A stretch of 13,168 bases of DNA, taken from contig JAHEKL010000052.1 of assembly GCA_024638345.1 (NCBI GenBank), positions 1 through 13,168 on the forward strand, read 5' to 3'. Origin of the DNA: Gammaproteobacteria bacterium. Lineage in GTDB: Bacteria; Gemmatimonadota; Gemmatimonadetes; Longimicrobiales; Gaopeijiaceae. Below the pieces are notes generated by a model, which did no database searches, was not told the DNA's origin, and was given only the letters and a program-made list of their open reading frames with translations. Position numbers and translations under genes: made by a program. Each line of letters starts with the position of its first letter. The first letter of the stretch is position 1. This document shows positions 7,339 through 13,168 of the stretch, piece by piece.

Positions 7339-7638
7339 CTAGCGGGGTGGGCCCGTCCGATTCCAGGCCGTCCCGAGCCAATGGCCGGCCACGAAGACGG
7401 CGACATCCATGACTGCGTTCAACATGGTCTCGGGTCGATTAGTGTTGAAGAACTCCTTGCCCCAGGCCTGGCGCTCGATCACCTGTTCGGCGACCTCATA
7501 CGCGATCGCAGCGCCGAGGGACGGCTCGAACGGGGTGTCCATGAGGCCGAGCGCAAGCCCGGTCGAAAAATGAACCGCCGTCCATGGGTCGAGGACTGCC
7601 CGGTTCTGGTCGGACTTCCGAGTCGCTACGATCTGCAA
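7339..7638 (-). CDS. Small putative membrane protein, family not recognised
   Basis: This 99-residue protein is the last gene of the reverse-strand cluster. It has two or three hydrophobic stretches (about 20-33, 38-50 and 74-90). Conserved-looking polar residues sit within or beside them: His 23 in DPWTAVHF, Glu 48 and Glu 51 in YEVAEQVIE, Asn 74 and Asp 78 in NAVMDVAV, and Gly 85. The order H..E..E..N..D..G recalls VanZ/YfiM/YjdF-like small membrane proteins, but I cannot assign a family. The start is TTG at 7638, with GGAG about seven bases upstream; an in-frame TGA at 7653-7651 rules out a longer form other than one from CTG 7650. It lies 60 bp after the fatty-acid-hydroxylase gene and ends 9 bp from ahcY on the other strand. 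Confidence 0.68.
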   Translation of the reverse strand: MQIVATRKSDQNRAVLDPWTAVHFSTGLALGLMDTPFEPSLGAAIAYEVAEQVIERQAWGKEFFNTNRPETMLNAVMDVAVFVAGHWLGTAWNRTGPPR

Positions 7639-7698
7639 AGAGCGCTCCAGTCAGCGGGATTTCCAGATGGCGAAGCCTCAGCGCGCGAGTGAGGCGAC

Positions 7699-8532
7699 CT
7701 ACCCCGTCTTCGACGGATGTTCCTCGATGCCTCTCGGAGGGTCGCCCGAGCGCTCGACGCTCCTGAGGGGCATCAACATCATTCCGCGGATTGTCCGCCA
7801 TTCCGGCTCCGCGAGCCCCAAACCCAGATGGATCGTTCCGGGATTCCTCCGCAGACGAAAGCTTCGGAAGATTCGGTCCCATACCGAGAGGATGCTGGAG
7901 TAGTTGGAGTCCGTCTCGGGCTGCCAGTCCGAGTGGTGCACCCAGTGCATCCATGGCGTGACGATGAGCAGCCTCAGCCATCGGTCGAGACTTTCCGGAA
8001 CACGGATGTTGCTGTGATGAAAGAGAATGACCGGAAGCAGGATCGTCTCGTACAGCAACACGTGCCCGAGCGTCATTCCCAATAGCGGAAGCACCGCCAG
8101 CCGCGCGACCGATGACAGGAGGATCTCACCCGTATGGAATCTCAGTCCTGCACTCGCGTCCAGGTCGGCGTCTGCATGATGCACCGCATGGAAACGCCAT
8201 AGGAAAGGGACGCGGTGGTTCAGCCGATGCCATACGTACTGCCAAGCGTCGAACAGGACGACGGCCGAGAGCGCCGCGATCCAAGGGGTCAGCTCGATCA
8301 CGTTCAAGAGACCGAATCCAACGTCTTCGGCCCAAGTGGTGATTCCCAGGGTGGCTGTAGCGAAGAGAAGCGAGACGACCAGCGCGTTGAACACTCCGAG
8401 GCCGAGATTCGCCAGATCGTGACGTCCCCTCCGCTCTCGACCCTCGAACATCGGGATCACGCCCTCGAGGCTCCACAGAAGAGCCAGACAAAGCGTCGCG
8501 GCCAGGGGCTTGGTCAGATTCTCCAGCATCAT
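7699..8532 (-). CDS. Sterol desaturase / fatty acid hydroxylase family membrane protein
   Basis: This 277-residue integral membrane protein has the histidine clusters of the di-iron fatty acid hydroxylase superfamily. They are HRLNH (H102, H106), HAVHH (H115, H118, H119), RFHTGE (H133), FHHSN (H172, H173) and HWVHHS (H196, H199, H200). Such enzymes use oxygen to hydroxylate or desaturate lipids such as sterols, carotenoids or fatty acids; the substrate here cannot be told. Four or more membrane segments are visible (about 8-28, 45-66, 84-100 and 145-170). The C-terminal 40 residues are polar and variable. The start is ATG 8532 or the adjacent ATG 8529, without a clear Shine-Dalgarno. The frame is open back to the TGA of the amidohydrolase gene 69 bp upstream, so a non-ATG start is possible. 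It is probably co-transcribed with its upstream reverse-strand neighbours. Confidence 0.9.
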   Translation of the reverse strand: MMLENLTKPLAATLCLALLWSLEGVIPMFEGRERRGRHDLANLGLGVFNALVVSLLFATATLGITTWAEDVGFGLLNVIELTPWIAALSAVVLFDAWQYVWHRLNHRVPFLWRFHAVHHADADLDASAGLRFHTGEILLSSVARLAVLPLLGMTLGHVLLYETILLPVILFHHSNIRVPESLDRWLRLLIVTPWMHWVHHSDWQPETDSNYSSILSVWDRIFRSFRLRRNPGTIHLGLGLAEPEWRTIRGMMLMPLRSVERSGDPPRGIEEHPSKTG

Positions 8533-8601
8533 CGCGGGGGGTGGCGGGAGTCCCGGGCTGAGCGATCGAGTTGTGGAGCGGGGCAGATCGTCAGGGCGCG
8601 C

Positions 8602-10059
8602 TCATCCGCCGGAGACCCATCGCTCACGGAGTGCGGAGCGATCCAACTCCCGCCCTTCCAGGTAGACGCTCGAGATGGTCCGGGTGTTCCGAATGTCGTC
8701 CAGAGGATCGGACTCCAGTACCACGAAGTCCGCGCGAAGACCCGATGCGATCCTGCCCTGCTCCGAGAGTCCCAGGTGCTCGGCCGCCCGGCTGGTCGCA
8801 GCCACGAGGGCCTCGGCCGGTGTCATCCCGAGGCGGACGAAGATCTCCAGCTCCCGGTGTCCCGTGTACCCGAAGAAGTGATCGGGAGCCGCCCCGGCGT
8901 CGGTGCCGAGCACGATATCCACGCCGGCGTCCAGGAGTCGTGCGAATCCCTCGGCGAGCTCGCGTTCGCGCCGCTGGGCCTGGGACGCGTCTTCCGCGCC
9001 GCGGTCGGCGAGCACCTCGTCGTAGGCCCGCTGCAGCCGCTCGGTAACCCCGGCTGGGGCGGTCTCCTGGAGGAAGGGATCGTCGCCCACTCGTTCCCTA
9101 CGTAGCTCTCCAAGACCCAGGTTCGGCACGAGGAAGGCCCCCGACTCCGCGAGCTGCTCGGCGATCCGCGCATCGAGCGCGGGACCGATACGACCGTGCA
9201 GGAAGCCATCGACACCCGCGTCGAGCAGATCCGGGATCTCGTCGGCCGTCTGCTGGTGGACGACCACTTTGATTCCGTTCCGCTTGGCCTCGTCGACGAT
9301 CGCTCGATAGATCGATGGAGCGAGCTTCGTCTGGGAGCCGCCGCGATCGTCCACCCAGATCTTGACGAACGGGATTCCCTTGTCAGCGACCGCTCGCACC
9401 GCTGCGCGACCTTCATCCCCACTCGCAGCTCCACGCAGCACGATCATGTCCGTTTCTTCTGCGACGGTCAGCGTGTGTCCGACGAAGCGGTCGTTGGGTC
9501 CCTGACCAGGTGGCCCCATTCCCGCGGCGAACACGAAGCGTGCTCCCCCGATTTCTCCCGACAGCTGCGCCCGCTCGATCTCCAGCGCGAGATCGTCCGG
9601 GTCGGTGCCGGCGGAGAAGACCGCGCCGAACCCGTAGTAGGCGTAGCGCTCGAGGTGTTCCACGAGGTTCGCTAGGGAATACTCGTCCGCGCCCCAGCCC
9701 GTGTACCCCTCATAACCCAGATGCGCGTGTGCGTCGATCAGGGCCGGAATCACGGTCCTTCCTGACAGATCGATTCGCACGGCTCCGGGTGGCGCAAGCA
9801 CCTCGCTTCGGCTTCCGAACTGACGAAACCGACCGTCTTCGACCAAGAACGCCGCGTCGTCCAGGACCGTGCCGTCTCCCACGATTACTCGGCCGTTCTC
9901 GAACAGCAGCGCGCCATCGGGTCCGGCGTCCTCCGGGACCTCCTGGATCGCGGGGCCCGAGCCCGCGGGTCCACATGCGACCGCGAGCGCCAAGACCATG
10001 GCCGCCGTGGCGAGACCCGTCGAACCAAGGGAGCCTCGCGCCCCGACACGGACAGGCAT
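8602..10059 (-). CDS. Exported amidohydrolase family lipoprotein
   Basis: This 485-residue metal-dependent hydrolase belongs to the amidohydrolase superfamily (imidazolonepropionase/prolidase-like subgroup). Residues 1-29 form a signal peptide with a hydrophobic core and Cys 29 in LAVAC, a probable lipoprotein site. The catalytic barrel shows HAH (H111, H113) after IPALIDA, a candidate carbamylated lysine K233 in FVKIWVDD, H268 in VVVHQQ, H288 in FLHGR and the metal-ligand aspartate D387 in LGTDAGA. A small beta domain flanks it, with the C-terminal SGLRADFVVLESDPL typical of the family. The substrate is unknown; cyclic amides, dipeptides or peptide-like xenobiotics are possible. The start at 10059 is chosen because GGAGG lies about seven bases upstream and a signal peptide follows; its ATG overlaps the TGA of the DUF1761 gene by one base (TGATG). 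The frame stays open further upstream but lacks family features there. Confidence 0.9.
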   Translation of the reverse strand: MPVRVGARGSLGSTGLATAAMVLALAVACGPAGSGPAIQEVPEDAGPDGALLFENGRVIVGDGTVLDDAAFLVEDGRFRQFGSRSEVLAPPGAVRIDLSGRTVIPALIDAHAHLGYEGYTGWGADEYSLANLVEHLERYAYYGFGAVFSAGTDPDDLALEIERAQLSGEIGGARFVFAAGMGPPGQGPNDRFVGHTLTVAEETDMIVLRGAASGDEGRAAVRAVADKGIPFVKIWVDDRGGSQTKLAPSIYRAIVDEAKRNGIKVVVHQQTADEIPDLLDAGVDGFLHGRIGPALDARIAEQLAESGAFLVPNLGLGELRRERVGDDPFLQETAPAGVTERLQRAYDEVLADRGAEDASQAQRRERELAEGFARLLDAGVDIVLGTDAGAAPDHFFGYTGHRELEIFVRLGMTPAEALVAATSRAAEHLGLSEQGRIASGLRADFVVLESDPLDDIRNTRTISSVYLEGRELDRSALRERWVSGG

Positions 10060-10547
10060 CACATTCCTCCCCCCAGAAGCAGCAGGATGTAGGCGAACAG
10101 CAGCAATCTCACGAGATCGAACCCGCTGTTGATGAGAAACAGCTTGAGGGACGCCCTCTCCCATGCGACTCGCGAGAGCTGAACGGGTACGAAGAATCCG
10201 AGCCACGTCCAACCCGCACCGTTCAACGCATAGACAGTCAGACCGCTGTCCTGGATTCCCGGGACTCCGAAGTGGTCCGCCCACAGAGAGGGAAGGAAGA
10301 CGTGTAGGCTGTGCCAGTAGACGAACACGAGGAAGATGTTTCCAAGGGCGAAAAGCGCCATGGACTTGCCCATCTGACCTCCGTCCATTCCCTCGGACGC
10401 ATCCATCCCCATCTCGGTCGCCCAAGCCCTCCCGAAGACGGGTCCGAACCACAGGAACCCGACGAACATCGCCACGGCGACGGAGAGAGCCATTCCCAGA
10501 GCGTCTCCACCATCGAGGTAGTTGAACAGGTTGATATCTGGAGTCAT
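10059..10547 (-). CDS. DUF1761-like integral membrane protein
   Basis: This 162-residue protein is the first gene of the reverse-strand cluster. It has four predicted membrane segments (about 17-36, 63-84, 104-126 and 143-160). The first ends in FLWFGPVFGRAW (31-42), resembling the G-x-x-W-Y/F-x-P-x-F-G-x-x-W signature of DUF1761 proteins, whose function is unknown. The insert between segments 1 and 2 is Met/Gly-rich (MGMDASEGMDGGQMGKSM, 46-63). The start at 10547 is preferred because GGAGG lies about eight bases upstream. A longer frame from 10625 adds 26 polar residues unlike the family. The stop TGA shares one base with the amidohydrolase start, implying translational coupling and a common membrane-associated process. 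Confidence 0.8.
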   Translation of the reverse strand: MTPDINLFNYLDGGDALGMALSVAVAMFVGFLWFGPVFGRAWATEMGMDASEGMDGGQMGKSMALFALGNIFLVFVYWHSLHVFLPSLWADHFGVPGIQDSGLTVYALNGAGWTWLGFFVPVQLSRVAWERASLKLFLINSGFDLVRLLLFAYILLLLGGGM

Positions 10548-10823
10548 ATCGGCCCCTCCGGTTTGGGACGCGCGGAGACGATCGGGCTCGTCAACGTACG
10601 ACCACCTGGCTGACCCCCGCCGCACGCCGACTCGTAGGAACCGCCCGATCCACCATACCCATGCGGCCTTCGAGGCGGAAGTACGAGTGTGTGACGCGGG
10701 GGCCCGCGCGGCTCGGAAAACCTCGACGCTCCGCGGCTTCGGCCACCTTGAAGAACTGGCTTGAGGGTTCGACCGACCCCATATTCACGGATCGAGCTAG
10801 AGCAATGAAACCGGCCGGAGTCG
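10548..10823. promoter_or_regulatory. Divergent intergenic region with promoters for both flanking operons
   Basis: These 276 bp separate the reverse DUF1761 gene from the forward paralogue pair, so promoters must face both ways. A weak forward candidate is TTGAGG (10761-10766) with TATTCA (10782-10787), but the 15-bp spacer is short. No clear operator palindrome or terminator is visible, and no convincing small gene is seen. Confidence 0.4.
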
Positions 10824-11702
10824 ATGAGCGAAATGCTGAGTTTCGTAGTCACAAGAGAGAGGGCGCTGGCCGCCTCCATGGCCCTGATCCTGTCGTGGCT
10901 TCCGCTTCAAGCGTTGGCGCAGGCGGAGATCCCCAGGACCGCCTCGGGGAGACCCGACATGAACGGGATCTGGCAGGCTCTCGGGAACGCCCACTGGAAC
11001 ATCGAACCGCATCAGGCGAGCTCGGCGCTTCAGACACGACCCGGTCCGCTGGGGCCGGTACCCGCCGAGGAGGTTGTGGCGCTCGGGGCCCTCGGAGCCG
11101 TGCCCTCGCATTGGGGAATCGTCGAGGGTGGCGAGATCCCGTATTTGCCCGAGGCACGGGAGATGCGGAACGACAATCGCGAGAACTACCTGGACCGGGA
11201 TCCGGCGATCAAGTGCTACATGCCCGGCGTGCCCAGGGCTACGTACATGCCCTTCCCCTTTCAGATCTTCCAAAGCGAAAGTGCGTTCTTCATCGCCTAC
11301 GAATTCGCCGGAGCGGTACGAAACATCTACCTGGAGGATCCGGGTCCTCCCCAGGTCGACTCGTGGATGGGCCAGTCCGTGGGCCGCTGGGAGGGCGATA
11401 CCTTCGTGGTCGATGCCAACGGTTTCATCGGTCAGGCGTGGCTAGACCGGGCGGGGAATCACGCGGGTTGGCAGCTTCGTGTGACGGAGCGCTACACGAT
11501 GACGAGCCCGGATCATATCATGTACGAGGCCACCCTCGAGGATCCGGAGACATTCTCGCGCCCATGGACCATTCGGTTGCCGCTCTACCGTCACATCGAT
11601 GCGAACGCACGATTGGGACAGTTCAAGTGCGTGGAGTTCGTGGAGGAGCTGATGTACGGAGATCTGAGGAAGACACCCGTCGGCTCAGAGAATGCCAGAT
11701 GA
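10824..11702 (+). CDS. Exported protein of unknown function, paralogue A
   Basis: This 292-residue protein has a signal peptide (about 1-32, hydrophobic 14-32, cleavage near ALA). The mature part begins with GRPDMNGIWQ (42-51), which parallels the G-x-PD-x-x-G-x-W opening of the next gene. Further landmarks shared with that gene are Cys 131 in IKCYMPG, FQIFQSESAFFIAYEF (146-161), SVGRWEGDTFVV (185-196), LRVTERY (218-224), MYEATLEDPETF (233-244) and Cys 269 in FKCVEF. The alternating polar/aromatic pattern suggests an all-beta periplasmic fold. I know this type as a recurrent unannotated family in Acidobacteriota- and Gemmatimonadota-like genomes, but not its function. GGAG at 10817-10820 could serve ATG 10824 (spacing 3) or ATG 10833 (spacing 12). 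Its stop overlaps the next start as ATGA. Confidence 0.85.
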   Translation: MSEMLSFVVTRERALAASMALILSWLPLQALAQAEIPRTASGRPDMNGIWQALGNAHWNIEPHQASSALQTRPGPLGPVPAEEVVALGALGAVPSHWGIVEGGEIPYLPEAREMRNDNRENYLDRDPAIKCYMPGVPRATYMPFPFQIFQSESAFFIAYEFAGAVRNIYLEDPGPPQVDSWMGQSVGRWEGDTFVVDANGFIGQAWLDRAGNHAGWQLRVTERYTMTSPDHIMYEATLEDPETFSRPWTIRLPLYRHIDANARLGQFKCVEFVEELMYGDLRKTPVGSENAR

Positions 11703-12781
11703 GCGCCCGCTCGGTGACCTCGACCTCGCTTCTACGGTCCGGCGTCTCGGTCTGGGCCGTTGTCGGCATGCTGGTGTCCTTTCCTCTTTCCGCTCAAACG
11801 CCGCAGGGCGACGCGGCGAGCGGCGAAGTCCCGATGACGGCTTGGGGCCACCCGGATCTTCAGGGCAACTGGACGAATGCGACGCTGACGCCGTTCGAGC
11901 GGCGGTCGAACCACGGTCCGATCCTCACGCCCGAACAGGTCTTCGCAATCGAGCAGGGGCAGGCGGATGCGGTCGCCGAAAACTCGCAGGCAAGCGACCC
12001 CGATCGCCCACTGCCTCCAGGGGGGGACGATCCCGTCTGTATCGATGGAGCGACGACCTGTTACAACGAGGTCTATCGAGATCCCGGAGACCGTGTGGCA
12101 GTCGTAGATGGCGAGCCCAGGAGCTCCTTGTTGACGAGACCCGCGAACGGCCGTGTCCCCGAGCTCACGCCGGAAGGGCGCCGCCGGGCCGAAGAGTATC
12201 GTAACCTACGCGGGCAATTCGGGGACTTCGATCATCCCGAAGTCCGGCCGCTGGCCGAGCGGTGCCTCGTCTCGTTCGGGTCCAGCGCGGGTCCTCCGAT
12301 GCTCCCCAATTATTGGTACAACAACAACTACACGATCGTGCAGAACGAAGATCACGTCATGATCATGGCGGAGATGGTTCACGACGTGCGGATTGTCCGG
12401 CTCAGCGAGCCGGAACCGCTGCCCGGAGAAATCCGGCCGTGGTTCGGGGACTCATGGGGCCGATGGGACGGGATCACACTCGTCGTGGAGACGACGAACA
12501 TCAATCCCGAGCATCCGTTCCGCGGGATTCCCGCGTCGGAGCAGATGCGCGTGATCGAGCGGTTCACTCCGATCGACGAAGGGTCCTTCCTCTACGAGTT
12601 CACGATCGACGATCCGTTACACTACACGGAGGCATGGGGAGGAGAGATCCCCTTCCGACGCCTGAACGATCTCGTTTACGAGTACGCCTGTCACGAGGGC
12701 AACTACGCCCTCGACAATATTCTGAGCGGCGCCCGATACCAGGAAAGCCTGGAGGCGCAAGAACAGACTGAGCCGAGGTGA
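11699..12781 (+). CDS. Exported protein of unknown function, paralogue B
   Basis: This 360-residue protein has a signal peptide (about 1-32, ending PLSAQ). The start ATG at 11699 overlaps the previous stop (ATGA), a typical coupled pair. It is a diverged paralogue of gene A: GHPDLQGNWTN (50-60), Cys 189 in ERCLVSF, YTIVQNEDHVMIMAE (211-225), SWGRWDGITLVVE (252-264), MRVIERF (283-289), LYEFTIDDPLHYTEAW (298-313) and Cys 331 in YACHEGNYAL align with A in the same order. It is longer mainly by an N-terminal segment (about 65-180) with a further Cys pair (114, 121) and a helical, charged stretch (ELTPEGRRRAEEYRNL). An open frame continues upstream to 10661, but that part is antisense-like shadow of gene A and not counted. 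The DUF6152 gene starts 2 bp after its stop. Confidence 0.87.
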   Translation: MSARSVTSTSLLRSGVSVWAVVGMLVSFPLSAQTPQGDAASGEVPMTAWGHPDLQGNWTNATLTPFERRSNHGPILTPEQVFAIEQGQADAVAENSQASDPDRPLPPGGDDPVCIDGATTCYNEVYRDPGDRVAVVDGEPRSSLLTRPANGRVPELTPEGRRRAEEYRNLRGQFGDFDHPEVRPLAERCLVSFGSSAGPPMLPNYWYNNNYTIVQNEDHVMIMAEMVHDVRIVRLSEPEPLPGEIRPWFGDSWGRWDGITLVVETTNINPEHPFRGIPASEQMRVIERFTPIDEGSFLYEFTIDDPLHYTEAWGGEIPFRRLNDLVYEYACHEGNYALDNILSGARYQESLEAQEQTEPR

Positions 12782-12783
12782 TC

Positions 12784-13168
12784 ATGATCCGATCGCGAAG
12801 AGTAATCTACGGAGTCCTGGGAACCGCTGTCGTGGCATTGCTGGCCTATGCCGTACCGGTGGTCGCGCATCATGCGTTCGGCGCCGAGTTCGACGCCAAC
12901 GCGCCGATTCGGCTCGAGGGCAGGGTGGTCCGCGTCGAGTGGGTGAACCCTCACTCCTGGATCCACCTCGAGGTCGATCAGCCGGACGGAACGTCCGAAG
13001 TCTGGATGGTCGAGGGTGGGACGCCGAACGTCTTGCTCCGCAGGGGACTTCAGCGGGAGTGCCTGACGATCGGGACCGAGTTGATCGTGGACGGATACCA
13101 GGCGAAGGATCACTCGCTCACGAGGGCGAATGGACGCGACGTCACGTTCCCGGACGGTCAGAAGTTCT
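12784..13168 (+). CDS. DUF6152 family exported protein (3' partial)
   Basis: An open frame from ATG 12784 runs off the window end (128 codons). It has a signal peptide (about 1-28) ending VVA, so the mature protein would begin HHAFGAEFDANAPIRLEG. The pattern AHH-F-AEFD, then VEWVNPHSWIHLEV (51-64) and EGGTPNVLLRRG (77-88), is characteristic of DUF6152, a family of small periplasmic proteins of unknown function. The C-terminal TFPDGQKF resembles the usual end of the family, so probably only a few residues are missing. It lies 2 bp after paralogue B and is clearly in the same operon. The predicted mature N-terminal histidines and the NPH motif could bind metal, which is inference. Confidence 0.88.
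   Translation, partial: MIRSRRVIYGVLGTAVVALLAYAVPVVAHHAFGAEFDANAPIRLEGRVVRVEWVNPHSWIHLEVDQPDGTSEVWMVEGGTPNVLLRRGLQRECLTIGTELIVDGYQAKDHSLTRANGRDVTFPDGQKF

Noticed and set aside
7381..7692. Forward open frame (103 codons) opposite the small membrane protein
   Set aside because: The reverse frame has hydrophobic segments, a ribosome site and operon context; the forward one has none.
10060..10452. N-terminal extension of the amidohydrolase frame
   Set aside because: It overlaps the DUF1761 gene on the same strand in another frame, has no family features, and a strong ribosome site and lipoprotein signal mark the start at 10059.
10661..11698. Open frame running continuously into paralogue B, suggesting a 706-residue protein
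   Set aside because: This stretch is the out-of-frame shadow of paralogue A; its translation is Arg/Gly-rich and lacks a signal peptide, while the ATGA overlap and signal peptide mark the start at 11699.

Overview
The window is about 13.2 kb of GC-rich bacterial DNA, tightly packed and entirely protein coding, with no RNA genes, mobile elements or CRISPR. The gene content suggests a Gram-negative, probably environmental bacterium. A Gemmatimonadota-like (or Acidobacteriota-like) lineage is the best guess. The reasons are a metallopeptidase / PD40 propeller / outer-membrane-barrel fusion, exported proteins of a PD-G-W / GRWEGDT type, a DUF6152 protein, and many signal peptides and lipoproteins. 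This placement is inferred from protein style; no marker gene is present.

Layout: (1) Positions 1-2574 hold the 3' part of a large envelope protein ending in an Omp85-like barrel, followed by a small tandem duplication. (2) Positions 2717-4672 carry three forward genes: mscL, a PEBP/YbhB-like lipoprotein and an NADP-type short-chain dehydrogenase. The last two are in the same frame, separated by one stop codon and one sense codon. (3) Positions 4693-7329 are a methyl-cycle unit: an AT-rich nested palindrome, an ArsR-type regulator fused to a SAM-methyltransferase-like domain (SahR-like), and ahcY (S-adenosylhomocysteine hydrolase). (4) Positions 7339-10547 are four reverse-strand genes, read from right to left: a DUF1761 membrane protein, an exported amidohydrolase lipoprotein (stop/start overlap TGATG), a sterol-desaturase/fatty-acid-hydroxylase family membrane enzyme and a small membrane protein. 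(5) A 276-bp divergent intergenic region leads to positions 10824-13168, a forward operon of two exported paralogues of unknown function (ATGA overlap) and a DUF6152 protein cut by the window end.

The best-supported regulatory story is region 3: the regulator probably senses SAH through its methyltransferase-like domain, binds the palindrome and controls itself and ahcY, the enzyme that removes SAH. The least understood unit is region 5, which looks like a conserved periplasmic cassette with paired cysteines and a DUF6152 partner whose mature N-terminus is predicted to start with two histidines.
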